From: UBA6623 sp965238125
GTDB taxonomy: Bacteria > Acidobacteriota > Terriglobia > Bryobacterales > UBA6623
Assembly (NCBI GenBank): GCA_965238125.1
Contig: OZ250179.1
Location: forward strand, 4,898,001 to 4,962,000
DNA: 64,000 nt
Reading direction: 5' to 3'
A program made the translations under genes and the position numbers. Numbering within the stretch: the stretch's first letter is position 1; the number at the start of each line of letters is the position of its first letter. The notes under the pieces are model-generated. The model was given only the letters and a program-made list of their open reading frames with translations, had not been told where the DNA came from and ran no database searches. Positions 8,189-16,553 of this stretch are shown piece after piece.

Positions 8189-9658
8189 CTATGCCAAAAT
8201 CTCGTTAAGCACCTTGCCGGCCACATCGGTAAGCCGGAACCTTCGGCCGTTGTACTTGTAGGTCAGTCGCTCGTGGTCGAGTCCCAGCAGGTGAAGGATC
8301 GTCGCGTGGAGGTCGTTGATCGCGACGCGATTGACCGCGGCCTTGTGCCCCAGCTCATCCGACTCGCCGTAGGAAACCCCGCCCTTGATGCCCCCGCCGG
8401 CCATCCAGGTCGTAAAGCAGTGCGGGTTGTGATCGCGGCCGGGTTTGGCGGTGCCGATCTGCGAGACCGGCAGGCGGCCGAATTCCCCGCCCCAAATGAT
8501 CAGCGTGTCGTCGAGCATGCCGCGCTGTTCGAGGTCGGTGATCAGCGCCGCCATGGGTTGATCGGTTTCGCGGGCGAATTGCCCGTGGTTGCCGAGGATG
8601 TCGATATGGCCGTCCCAGGAACGCTGGTTTTCCATGCCGCCCGAGTAAATCTGAACGAAGCGCACGCCGCGCTCGATCAGTCGCCGAGCCGTTAGACACT
8701 GTCGCGCGATGTGACCGCAGTGGTCCTCGTTGAGCCCGTAGAGGTCCTGGATGTGCTCCGGCTCGCGGTTGACATCGAGGGCTTCGGGCGCCGCCATCTG
8801 CATTCGATAGGCCAGCTCGAAGCTCTCAATGCGGGCGGCCAGCTCGGCCTCGTGCGGGTGCTGCTCCATGTCGCGGTTGTTAAGCCGCGCCAGCAAGTCG
8901 AGTTGCGCCCGTTGCCGCTCGTCGGTCATTCCGGGGAGGGGTTTGAGGTTCTGAATCGGATCGCCTTTCGGACGCAACCAAGTACCTTGATACGCCCCCG
9001 GCAGAAAACCCGCGCTCCAGTTGTTGGCATTGCCCTTAGGCAGCCCGCGCCCCTTGGGGTCCGACATCACGACAAACCCCGGCAGATTGCGACTCTCGCT
9101 CCCCAGCCCGTAGGTCACCCACGAGCCCATGCAGGGGTGCCCCATGCGGACTTGTCCGCTGTTGATCATGTAGAGTGCCGGCGAGTGATTATTCGAAGAC
9201 GAATAGCCCGAGTGGATGAAGGCCATCTTGTCGACGTGTTCGCCGAGATGCGGGAAGATCTCCGACACCATCTTGCCGCTCTCGCCGCGGGGCGAGAACT
9301 GGAACGGCGATTTCATCAGCGTCCCGACTTCGTCGGCGAAAAATCCGGTGAACTTGTCGAATCCTTCGTATACTTTGCCGTGGTAGTTTTCGAGAGCCGG
9401 TTTGTAGTCCCAGGTGTCGATGTGGCTCGGGCCGCCGTTGATGAAAAGCCAGATGACGCGCTTGACCTTGGGGCTGAAGTGCGGCGCCCGAGACGCGAGC
9501 GGGTTGAGCGAACGCTCGTCGACCGGCGCGGCGGACAAGAGATTCTCGTCGCCCAAAAGGCCCGTTAGCCCGAGCATGCCGAGGCCCATTCCAGAGCGCT
9601 CGAGCATCGCGCGCCGCGACAAAAGCAACGGGTTGGATTGGGGGCCGGGGGTTTTCAT
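8189..9658 (-). CDS. DUF1501 domain protein (first gene of operon)
   Basis: About 489 residues from the ATG at 9658, which has AGGGGCGA directly upstream; an earlier in-frame start at 9727 adds 23 unlikely residues. It has a twin-arginine signal (LSRRAMLERSGMGLGMLG). Family motifs are INGGPSHIDTWDYKP, SGYSSSNNHSPALYMINSG, YGLGSESRNLPGFVV, IWGGEFGRLP, GRDHNPHCFT and HLLGLDHERLTYKYNGRRF. It is similar in architecture to the DUF1501 protein at 4246-5658, so the operon holds two paralogues around one cytochrome. Its upstream region ends at the palindrome that carries the group II intron. Confidence 0.9.
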   Translation of the reverse strand: MKTPGPQSNPLLLSRRAMLERSGMGLGMLGLTGLLGDENLLSAAPVDERSLNPLASRAPHFSPKVKRVIWLFINGGPSHIDTWDYKPALENYHGKVYEGFDKFTGFFADEVGTLMKSPFQFSPRGESGKMVSEIFPHLGEHVDKMAFIHSGYSSSNNHSPALYMINSGQVRMGHPCMGSWVTYGLGSESRNLPGFVVMSDPKGRGLPKGNANNWSAGFLPGAYQGTWLRPKGDPIQNLKPLPGMTDERQRAQLDLLARLNNRDMEQHPHEAELAARIESFELAYRMQMAAPEALDVNREPEHIQDLYGLNEDHCGHIARQCLTARRLIERGVRFVQIYSGGMENQRSWDGHIDILGNHGQFARETDQPMAALITDLEQRGMLDDTLIIWGGEFGRLPVSQIGTAKPGRDHNPHCFTTWMAGGGIKGGVSYGESDELGHKAAVNRVAINDLHATILHLLGLDHERLTYKYNGRRFRLTDVAGKVLNEILA

Positions 9659-9741
9659 TTCGCCCCTATTGTGACATAGGGAAGTTGCCGCAACCACAAG
9701 GATTGCTGGAGAAAAGTACAGCAGCAATGTTGCGCACGCGG

Positions 9742-9773
9742 GCTCAGGACCGTGGAAAAAAGGGAACTGTCCG
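9742..9773. repeat. Left arm of palindromic repeat interrupted by the intron
   Basis: CTCAGGACCGTGGAAAAAAG followed by GGAACTGTCCG is the reverse complement (with mismatches) of the right arm at 11682-11765, which ends GACTGTCCCC, ATTTTTCACGGCCCCTGAG. An uninterrupted sibling lies at 22595-22703. Confidence 0.75.
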
Positions 9774-11681
9774 AAAGCGCTGGGATAAACCGGCGGGGAG
9801 TTGGGGATGAAAGAGCCCCACAGCGAAAGTCTAGCGAACTACGTTGACCTCGAGTCATGCGCCGGCGGTGGCGACATCGCGGGTGAAGCGTTGACAGAGG
9901 CACTGGCGGGCCGATTATCGAGCCGCGAAATACCTCTTTTCGGGCGCCGACCCTGTGGACAGAAGGGGAAGGCCACATCGACTGTCGCGTTAGCGCGAGC
10001 GGCAGCCGAGCCCGGCGCGGTCGCGGGAACCGGTGCACGTCAGGAAACTCCTCGCACGAGAACCGGGAGACCTCGGCGACGCCCGCCGCGAAGAGCGGGC
10101 CGGTGGGGGAAGGCGCAAGCCGCACGCCCCACACGCACGTCGCCGAGGAGTCGGAGCGGGAGGTAGTACCGATGAACGATTCGAAACAAAGGCGGCACGC
10201 CGTCGGCGGAGAGTCGGGAGGGAAGCAACCGCGCCAAGGAGAACGCGGTCGAGGCCCGCGCGGTCCGCGCGCAGCAGCGGGGAGCCGTGTCTGAGGGACT
10301 GGATCGCGTGCGGCAAGCAGCACGACGGAAAGCAGGGAAGTTTACTTCCTTGCTGCATCACGTCACGCCGGATCTGCTGTGGCGGAGTTTCCAGGCCCTG
10401 AAGCGGCAAGCCGCGGCGGGGGTGGACGGAGTGACGTGGCGGGAATACGAGCAAGGGCTGGAAGATCGGCTCGCCGATTTGCACAGCCGTGTGCGCCGGG
10501 GGGCGTATCGCGCCCAACCTTCGCGCCGGGTGTACATTCCCAAACCCGACGGGCGACGGCGTCCGCCGGCCATCGCCGCGCTGGAGGACAAGATCGGCCG
10601 GCAGGCGGCGGCGACCGTTTTGAATTGCATTTATGAGGAACGGTTCCTGGGCTTCTCGTATGGATTTCGACCGCGGCGTTCGGCGCATGACGCGCTCGAT
10701 GCGCTGACGGTGGGGATCACCCAGCGACAGGTGAACTGGATACTGGACGCGGACATTCGAGGATTTTTCGATCAAATCGACCACGAGTGGCTGCTGCAGT
10801 TTCTGGAGCACGAGATCGCCGACCGCCCGATGCTGCGCTTGATCCGTAAATGGCTCAAGGCGGGAGTGTCGGAGGACGGCGAATGGTCGGGGACGAAGCG
10901 GGGCACGCCGCAAGGAGCGGTGATTTCACCGCTGTTGGCGAACGTGTACCTGCATTACGTCTTCGATTTGTGGGTCGAAGCCTGGCGGAACAAGTCGGCG
11001 GCGGGCGCCGTGATGGTCGTGCGCTACGCGGACGATTTCGTGCTGGGGTTCGAGCACCGAAGCGAGGCCGAACGGTTTCTGGAACAACTCCGGGACCGGT
11101 TGGCGAAGTTCGGGCTGGAGTTGCATCCGGCGAAAACTCGGCTCATCGAGTTCGGACGCTGGGCGATAGCTGAGCGGCGAGGCCGTGGGGCAGGGAAGCC
11201 TGAGACCTTCGACTTTCTGGGGTTCACACATATCTGCGAGATCAACCGGAAGAGCGGACGCTTTGTGGTTCGTCGTAAGACGGTGCGAAAGCGGATGCGG
11301 GCGAAGCTGGTGGAAATCAAGAAACACCTTCGGGCGCGGATGCACGCCTCGCCGAGCGAGACCGGGGAGTGGCTGCGGAGGGTGGTACGAGGCTACTTTC
11401 AATACCATGGGGTGCCGGGAAACCGGCGCACGCTGCAGGGCTTTCGTTGGGCGTTGGCGCGACACTGGCGGCGCACGCTGCGGCGGCGCGGTCAGAAGCG
11501 TCGGATGAGCTGGGGCCGGTTTTACCGGCTGCTGGATTGCTATCTGCCGCCACCTCGTTGCTTTCATCCGTTTCCGAGCGTGCGTTTTGCCGCCACGCAT
11601 CCGAGGTAGGAGCCGTATGAGTTGATGCTCACGTACGGATCTGTGCGGGGGGTGCCGGGCAACCGGCATCCCTACCGCGAC
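9774..11681 (+). mobile_element. Group II intron with internal reverse transcriptase
   Basis: The 5' part has the conserved intron wording (GCGCTGGGATAAACCGGCGG and, further on, 'CAGCGAAAGTCTAGCGAACTA'-like and GAGGAGTCGG segments). The reverse transcriptase follows. The 3' end shows domain V at 11610-11641 (GAGCCGTATGAG / CTCACGTACGGATC hairpin with the AGC triad) and domain VI with a bulged A in CCCTACCGCGAC. The 3' end is set at 11681. The 5' end is uncertain by a few bases: it reads AAGCGC where GTGCG is usual, which may mean a degenerate splice site. The exons on both sides are the two arms of a palindromic repeat. Confidence 0.85.
10287..11609 (+). CDS. ltrA: Group II intron reverse transcriptase/maturase
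   Basis: 440 residues from a GTG with GGGGAG six bases upstream. Finger and palm motifs of the reverse transcriptase are complete: RRVYIPKPDGRRRP, YGFRPRRSAHDAL, WILDADIRGFFDQIDH, GTPQGAVISPLLANVYLH and the catalytic YADD (about residue 250). The maturase (X) domain follows, ending LLDCYLPPPRCFHPFPSVRF. No En endonuclease (HNH) domain is present, so it should use the target strand or replication forks for priming. It acts on the intron RNA in cis. Domain V begins at its stop codon. Confidence 0.93.
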   Translation: MSEGLDRVRQAARRKAGKFTSLLHHVTPDLLWRSFQALKRQAAAGVDGVTWREYEQGLEDRLADLHSRVRRGAYRAQPSRRVYIPKPDGRRRPPAIAALEDKIGRQAAATVLNCIYEERFLGFSYGFRPRRSAHDALDALTVGITQRQVNWILDADIRGFFDQIDHEWLLQFLEHEIADRPMLRLIRKWLKAGVSEDGEWSGTKRGTPQGAVISPLLANVYLHYVFDLWVEAWRNKSAAGAVMVVRYADDFVLGFEHRSEAERFLEQLRDRLAKFGLELHPAKTRLIEFGRWAIAERRGRGAGKPETFDFLGFTHICEINRKSGRFVVRRKTVRKRMRAKLVEIKKHLRARMHASPSETGEWLRRVVRGYFQYHGVPGNRRTLQGFRWALARHWRRTLRRRGQKRRMSWGRFYRLLDCYLPPPRCFHPFPSVRFAATHPR

Positions 11682-11765
11682 CAAGCGCCGGCCGATTCAG
11701 TTCCATCGAATCAGTAATTTCGTCTGGCGCGAAGCGGACTGTCCCCATTTTTCACGGCCCCTGAG
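11682..11765. repeat. Right part of palindromic repeat interrupted by the intron
   Basis: Begins CAAGCGCCGGCCGATTCAG directly after the intron and runs to CACGGCCCCTGAG. It aligns along its length with 22622-22706. Confidence 0.75.
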
Positions 11766-11792
11766 TAGCCGCGTTACGCTACCGTCTTACGC

Positions 11793-12347
11793 CTACGGCT
11801 CGGCCAGGACGTCGTCGGGATTGAGATCCAATCCCTCGAAGACCCGGGTTGTAACGCGTTCACCCCGCCGCGCTCGGCCCAGCAACTCGTACTTGCCGCC
11901 GGAAAGAAACCAGCTGCTGATTTCCTCTTCGCGCGGATCAACCAGCCAGTACTCCTCGATGCCGTAGCGGGCGTAGTCGTTAAATTTGACGACCGTATCG
12001 TGGGTACGATTCGATTCCGAGATCACCTCGATCGCCAAGTCGGGAGGGCCGTCGATGAACTTTTCTTTGACAATGGACAAGCGGTTCTTGCGAATGAAGC
12101 AGAGGTCGGGTTCGTAGTGGACATGGACCGCCAAAATCGTGTGCATGGGACTCGCGAACATCCACCCGAGATCTCGTTTCCTGATGAAGGGAACGATTTC
12201 AGCACCCAGAAGGGTACAGATTCGCTGATGGCGGGAGGCAGGCGTTGGCGACAAGACAAGTTCCCCGTTGACGATTTCGGTTCGGCCGGCGTCTTCGGGC
12301 AGGTCCTTGATGTCGTGCCAAGTCAATTTTGCGGCGGTGACACTCAT
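11793..12347 (-). CDS. Uma2-family (DUF820) restriction-endonuclease-like protein, copy 1
   Basis: 184 residues. Family features are KLTWHDIKDLPEDAGRTEIV at the start, GELVLSPTPASRHQ, HYEPDLCFIRKNRLSI, then GPPDLAIEVISESNRTHD followed by KFNDYARYGIEEYWLVDP. The PD...EVxS...D..xK pattern is the PD-(D/E)XK nuclease core. Members are common in cyanobacteria and other soil/aquatic bacteria, often in multiple copies; biological role is not established. A second copy lies directly upstream at 12652-13212 with a near-identical promoter stretch, so this is a tandem duplication. Confidence 0.85.
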   Translation of the reverse strand: MSVTAAKLTWHDIKDLPEDAGRTEIVNGELVLSPTPASRHQRICTLLGAEIVPFIRKRDLGWMFASPMHTILAVHVHYEPDLCFIRKNRLSIVKEKFIDGPPDLAIEVISESNRTHDTVVKFNDYARYGIEEYWLVDPREEEISSWFLSGGKYELLGRARRGERVTTRVFEGLDLNPDDVLAEP

Positions 12348-12400
12348 GAGCGATCTGAGCTGATTCTATCACGAGCCACGCTGGACTCACGGCTCGCTGG

Positions 12401-12420
12401 TGACCGGCGCTCAGCTGGTC
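12401..12420. repeat. Short palindrome, REP-like
   Basis: TGACCGGCGCTCAGCTGGTC forms a stem around a GCTCAG loop. It lies upstream of Uma2 copy 1 and belongs to the dispersed palindrome family described in the findings. Confidence 0.6.
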
Positions 12421-12651
12421 CTCCCAACAGCACAACCCCTCCCGACTTGCGCTTCGCCCGCGTCCTCAGGGACGGCTCCCGATCTCCCCCCGGGCTTGCA
12501 CCCAGGGCCAATATTAACCCTGAAGCTTACCCCTGACGTCCGGGTTTCGAGGTTGCGTCACACCCATTCCGCGAACGCAGCCCTCAGAGTCGCCCGCCAC
12601 GCATTCCAGAACGACGGCGGTGCGTCCATGTCGGGTCGTGGCTACCTTACC

Positions 12652-13212
12652 CTACCCGTACGGCTCGGCCAAGACGTCGGCGGGATTGAGGTCCAGCCCC
12701 TCGAGAACACGCGTTGAGACCCGGTCTCCCCGCCGTGCTCGACCCAGCAACTCGTACTTGCCGCCGGAGAGAAACCAAGTGGTGATCTCCTCTTCACGGG
12801 GATCAACCAACCAGTACTCTTCAACGCCGTAGCGGGCGTAGTCGTTGAACTTGACGACCGTATCGTGAGTGCGGTTCGACTCCGAGATCACCTCGATCAC
12901 CAAGTCGGGTGGCTCGTCAATGAACTTTTCCCGGATGATCGACAAACGGGTCTTACGAATGAAGCAAAGGTCCGGTTCGTAGTGCGCGTGCAACGACAGG
13001 ATCGTGTGCATTGGGCTCGAATATATCTTCCCTAGATCCCGCCCCCTGACAAAAGGTCCGATTTCGAGAGTCAGCAGAGTACAGATTTCTTGGTGGCGGC
13101 TCGCGGGCGTAGGCGACAAGACAAGCTCCCCGTCGACAATTTCCGTTCGACCGGCGTCTTCGGGCAGGTCCTTGATGTCGTCCCAAGTCAATTTTTCGGC
13201 GGCGACACTCAT
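12652..13212 (-). CDS. Uma2-family (DUF820) restriction-endonuclease-like protein, copy 2
   Basis: 186 residues from the ATG at 13212, the position matching the start of the downstream copy; an open extension to 13296 has no counterpart there. It keeps the nuclease core (DLVIEVISESNRTHDTVVKF) and the C-terminal WLVDPREEEITTWFLSGGKY. It differs from copy 1 at scattered positions (for example RKTRLSIIREKF versus RKNRLSIVKEKF), so the duplication is not recent. No toxin-antitoxin-like partner was seen next to either copy. Confidence 0.85.
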   Translation of the reverse strand: MSVAAEKLTWDDIKDLPEDAGRTEIVDGELVLSPTPASRHQEICTLLTLEIGPFVRGRDLGKIYSSPMHTILSLHAHYEPDLCFIRKTRLSIIREKFIDEPPDLVIEVISESNRTHDTVVKFNDYARYGVEEYWLVDPREEEITTWFLSGGKYELLGRARRGDRVSTRVLEGLDLNPADVLAEPYG

Positions 13213-13267
13213 GAGCGACTCTGAGCTGATTCTATCACGAGCCACGCTGAGCCCACGGCTCGGTAGT

Positions 13268-13325
13268 GACCGGCACTTCTTGCCGGTCCCAGTCAACCGT
13301 AGTGACCGGCTCTCAGCCGGTCACT
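13268..13325. repeat. Two adjacent short palindromes, REP-like
   Basis: First stem at 13268-13288 (GACCGGCACT, loop TCT, TGCCGGTC). Second at 13301-13325 (AGTGACCGG, loop CTCTCAG, CCGGTCACT). They sit between the divergent Uma2 copy 2 and fabD. They may act as transcriptional punctuation or simply be a repeat cluster. Confidence 0.7.
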
Positions 13326-13384
13326 CCCAACCCACAAGGGCCCGACTTGCGCTTCGCCAACCCGCCGTATAGGGTGGATTCTTT

Positions 13385-14308
13385 ATGCCGACAACAGCAT
13401 TCCTCTTCCCCGGCCAGGGGTCTCAATACGCCGGCATGGGGCGCGAACTGGCCTCCGAGTATCCCGCCGCGCGCGCAATCTTCGAACAGGCCGACAATGC
13501 GCTCGGGTTCTCGCTTTCGCGTCTCTGTTTCGAAGGTCCCGACGACGAGCTCAAGCTCACCGAAAACACCCAGCCCGCGATCCTGACCTGTTCAATCGCC
13601 GTCGAGGCCGTCTTGCGCGAAAAGGGAATCAGCCCCCACTTCGTCGCCGGCCACAGTCTGGGAGAATACTCCGCGCTGACGGCCGCCGGGGCGCTGGACT
13701 TCGCCGACGCGGTGCGCCTCGTGCGCAAACGCGGCCAATATATGCAGACGGCCGTTCCCCAAGGAGTCGGCGCCATGGCCGCGCTGATCGGCCTGCCGCC
13801 CGACAAGCTCGACGCCGTTTGCGAGGAGGCGGCGCAAGGCGAAATCGTCTCGCCGGCCAATCTAAATTCCCCGGCGCAGGTCGTCATCGCGGGTCACGCC
13901 GGCGCCGTCGAGCGGGCCGTCGAGATTGCCAAGAATGCCGGGGCGCGCAAGGCCGTCTTGTTGCAAGTAAGCGCGCCTTTCCACTGCGCCTTGATGACGC
14001 CCGCCGGGGACAAACTCACGCCCGATCTCGACGCGATCGATTTCCGTGACCCGGCCGTACCGCTGGTCAACAACTGTGCCGCCGAAGTCGTCCAAACACC
14101 CGGGGCGGTGCGCGAGGGGCTAAAGCGGCAGGTACCTAATCCTGTACGCTGGGAGGAAAGCATTCGTCGACTCGCCTCGCTCAGCGTCGAACGGTTCATC
14201 GAAGTCGGGCCCGGGCGTGTGCTCACCGGCCTGATGCGCGGCATTGACCGCTCGTTGAACGCCTCTAACGTCGAAGATCTCAAGTCACTGGAGAAACTAG
14301 CTTCATGA
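13385..14308 (+). CDS. fabD: Malonyl-CoA:ACP transacylase
   Basis: 307 residues, normal length for FabD. It moves malonyl from CoA to acyl carrier protein at the start of fatty-acid synthesis in the cytoplasm. The N-terminus has the family signature FLFPGQGSQYAGMGREL; the nucleophile Ser91 is in AGHSLGEYSAL. The active-site His is in APFHCALM and the terminal GPGRVLTGLM is conserved. The stop overlaps the ATG of fabG by four bases, so the two are translationally coupled. Confidence 0.96.
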   Translation: MPTTAFLFPGQGSQYAGMGRELASEYPAARAIFEQADNALGFSLSRLCFEGPDDELKLTENTQPAILTCSIAVEAVLREKGISPHFVAGHSLGEYSALTAAGALDFADAVRLVRKRGQYMQTAVPQGVGAMAALIGLPPDKLDAVCEEAAQGEIVSPANLNSPAQVVIAGHAGAVERAVEIAKNAGARKAVLLQVSAPFHCALMTPAGDKLTPDLDAIDFRDPAVPLVNNCAAEVVQTPGAVREGLKRQVPNPVRWEESIRRLASLSVERFIEVGPGRVLTGLMRGIDRSLNASNVEDLKSLEKLAS

Positions 14309-15039
14309 AAGGCCGCACAGCGTTCGTCACCGGAGCCAGCCAAGGCATCGGCCGAGCCTGTGCCCTCGACCTGGCGCGGGCCGGTGCTCGCGTCATCGTC
14401 GGAGCGCGGCAACAAGACAAGCTGACGTCGCTGGTCGAAGAGATTCGCGCCGAGGGCGGATCGGCCGACGCCGTACCTGTCGACGTCGCCTCACGCGATT
14501 CCGTCAAGCAAGCCTTCAGCCAAGCCCGAGAGCTGGCCGAGCGCATCGACATTCTGGTCAACAACGCCGGCATGACTCGCGACGGGCTCGCGGCACGCAT
14601 GTCGCCCGACAACTGGGACCAGGTTCTCAAGGTCAACCTCAGCGGCGCGTTTGCCTGCATCCAAGCGGTCTTACGGCCGATGATGAAAGCGCGCTGGGGC
14701 CGCATCATCAACATTTCATCGGTGGTCGCCGAAAGCGGCAATCCGGGCCAAGCCAACTACGCCGCTTCAAAAGCGGGCCTCGTCGGAATGACGAAGTCGC
14801 TGGCCCAAGAACTGGCACCGCGCAACATTACTGTGAACGCAGTAGCGCCGGGACTTGTGGAAACCGCCATGACCGACGCTCTCGGCGACGAGGTCAAGGA
14901 GAAATTGCTGGAGTCAATTCCGCTGGGACGGATCGGCTCCGCCGAGGAAGTTGCCTACGCGGTCCGTTTCCTCGCCGACGACGAAGCTTCCTATATCACC
15001 GGACACGTCTTGCAAGTCAATGGCGGTTTATACATGTAG
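14305..15039 (+). CDS. fabG: 3-oxoacyl-ACP reductase
   Basis: 244 residues, short-chain dehydrogenase fold, NADPH-dependent reduction of 3-oxoacyl-ACP. It has the cofactor motif TGASQGIGRA (10-19), NNAG near 90, the catalytic Ser in INISSVVAES (about 139), Tyr152 and Lys156 in YAASKAG, and the C-terminal ITGHVLQVNGG. It follows fabD with a 4-base overlap. The usual next genes acpP and fabF are absent; a nucleotidase gene takes their place. Confidence 0.95.
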   Translation: MKGRTAFVTGASQGIGRACALDLARAGARVIVGARQQDKLTSLVEEIRAEGGSADAVPVDVASRDSVKQAFSQARELAERIDILVNNAGMTRDGLAARMSPDNWDQVLKVNLSGAFACIQAVLRPMMKARWGRIINISSVVAESGNPGQANYAASKAGLVGMTKSLAQELAPRNITVNAVAPGLVETAMTDALGDEVKEKLLESIPLGRIGSAEEVAYAVRFLADDEASYITGHVLQVNGGLYM

Positions 15040-15079
15040 CCGCTCGCGGGCCCCTCGCCCCCGAGCCCGCGCCGACACA

Positions 15080-16459
15080 GTGGAGCAGGTCTCCAGGCCT
15101 GCTCATTCGCACACCCAGGGTATCCGACAGAGCCTCCTCGCCACTCGAACGTGGCCGCGCTTTACGCTCGCCTGGCTGCTGCTGCTCGCCTGCTCTTCTC
15201 TTCACGCCGACCCGGTTCGCTCTCTCACCATCCTCCATTTGAACGACCTCCATGCCCGGCTGCTGCCCGACGACCGGCAGCGCGGCGGTTTTGCCCACGT
15301 CGCCGAAGCGATCCGCCAAGAACGCGCAAAATCGCAAGCCGTCTTGGTGATGCACGGCGGCGATTTGGTGCAAGGGACGCCCGTATCGACGATCTTCGAA
15401 GGCCTCCCGGTATACGAAGTCGCCTCGAAACTGGGGCTCGACTTCCATACCCTCGGCAATCACGAGTTTGACTACGGATGGCGGAAGATTCCCGAATTCA
15501 TCCGTGAAGCGTCGTTCCCCGTCGTTTCTGCCAACGTCGTCAACGCGGAGGGCAAGCTGCTGGCCCGACACGCCTACCGCATTCGCGAGGTCAATGGGAT
15601 TCGGGTAGCCGTGATCGGCCTGCTGACCGGCGAGCTCAGTCGTCTGACCCGAGCGTCGCTGCGAGGCCCTTGGGACACGCTGCCCGTGACCGAGACCGTT
15701 GCCCGCTACGTGGATCAAATCGGCGATCGAGCCGATCTAATCGTCGTTCTTTCACATATTTTTCCCGATGAGGAAGACCGCATTTTGCGCGAAAACCCGC
15801 GTGTCCCCGTCATTATTAGCGGCCATCATCACGGCGGTCAGGACGAAGTGAAGGAGCACCAAGGGCGCATTTGCGTCAAGACGCGGCCTTATGGGCGCGA
15901 ACTCGGCCGTCTCGACATCGAATTCGACGTGGGCAGCAAGCTTCTCGTCTCCCACCGCTGGAAGAGAATTCCGATTAACGCCCACACCTACCCGCCCGAT
16001 CCGGTAACACTCGAGTTGGTCAAGAAATGGGAAGCCCGCGTGGCCGAGATCGTCGATGTCGAAATCGGGGAGTCGGCGCGAACTTTCAGCCGCCATGAGC
16101 TGCAGCCGTGGGTCGAGCTGGTGATGGCCGACGCTGTCGGCGCTGACTTGGCCTACATGAACCTGGGAGGCGTCCGCGACGGTTTGCCGCAAGGCCGGAT
16201 TCTCGCCCGCCACATTTGGAATATCATGCCCTTCGACAATCTAATCGTCACGGCTCGCTTGCGCGGGGACCGCCTCCCCAATGAGTTGCTTACCCGAGCG
16301 GGCATCGACCCGCAACGAGAATACGTCGTCGCAACCAACGACTTCATCGCCGAGAAGTGGCGCGAGCGAGGGTTTGCATTCGGAGAGGATGGGCCGGCCT
16401 TACGCGATGCACTGATCGAGTGGGTGCGCAAGCACGAGGTTGTGCGCCGGCAGCCTTGA
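15080..16459 (+). CDS. 5'-nucleotidase / UshA-type metallophosphoesterase, exported
   Basis: About 460 residues. The metallophosphoesterase N-domain shows LHLNDLHARL, VMHGGDLVQGTP, TLGNHEFDYG and SGHHHGGQDE, all metal-binding motifs of the 5'-nucleotidase/2',3'-cyclic phosphodiesterase family. The C-terminal domain holds NLGGVRDGLPQGRI and MPFDNLIV. A hydrophobic signal with a possible lipobox (LLLAC) precedes the mature part, so it probably works in the periplasm, perhaps as a lipoprotein. The start is uncertain: the frame is open into fabG, and GTG at 15080 is the only start codon after the fabG stop but lies inside a palindrome and has no clear ribosome site. Confidence 0.88.
   Translation: MEQVSRPAHSHTQGIRQSLLATRTWPRFTLAWLLLLACSSLHADPVRSLTILHLNDLHARLLPDDRQRGGFAHVAEAIRQERAKSQAVLVMHGGDLVQGTPVSTIFEGLPVYEVASKLGLDFHTLGNHEFDYGWRKIPEFIREASFPVVSANVVNAEGKLLARHAYRIREVNGIRVAVIGLLTGELSRLTRASLRGPWDTLPVTETVARYVDQIGDRADLIVVLSHIFPDEEDRILRENPRVPVIISGHHHGGQDEVKEHQGRICVKTRPYGRELGRLDIEFDVGSKLLVSHRWKRIPINAHTYPPDPVTLELVKKWEARVAEIVDVEIGESARTFSRHELQPWVELVMADAVGADLAYMNLGGVRDGLPQGRILARHIWNIMPFDNLIVTARLRGDRLPNELLTRAGIDPQREYVVATNDFIAEKWRERGFAFGEDGPALRDALIEWVRKHEVVRRQP
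15083..15104. repeat. Short palindrome overlapping the nucleotidase start
   Basis: GAGCAGG, loop TCTCCAG, GCCTGCTC (one bulge). A second GC hairpin (CGCGGGC ... GCCCGCG) lies just before it at about 15046-15072. The position after the fabG stop would suit a terminator, but there is no T-run. Confidence 0.6.
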
Positions 16460-16553
16460 GGTGTGATACACCCGCTTTTGTCGCCACCTGACGGTCGAAG
16501 CACGCCATAGGTCTCTGAGCAAGCCGATCGCTCGATCCCGGCTCTTGATCCCG

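Noticed and set aside
10287..11609. Reverse transcriptase considered as retron or diversity-generating retroelement
   Set aside because: Maturase domain, domain V/VI RNA structures at the stop codon and the conserved intron 5' wording show a group II intron; no template/variable repeat pair or msr/msd was seen.
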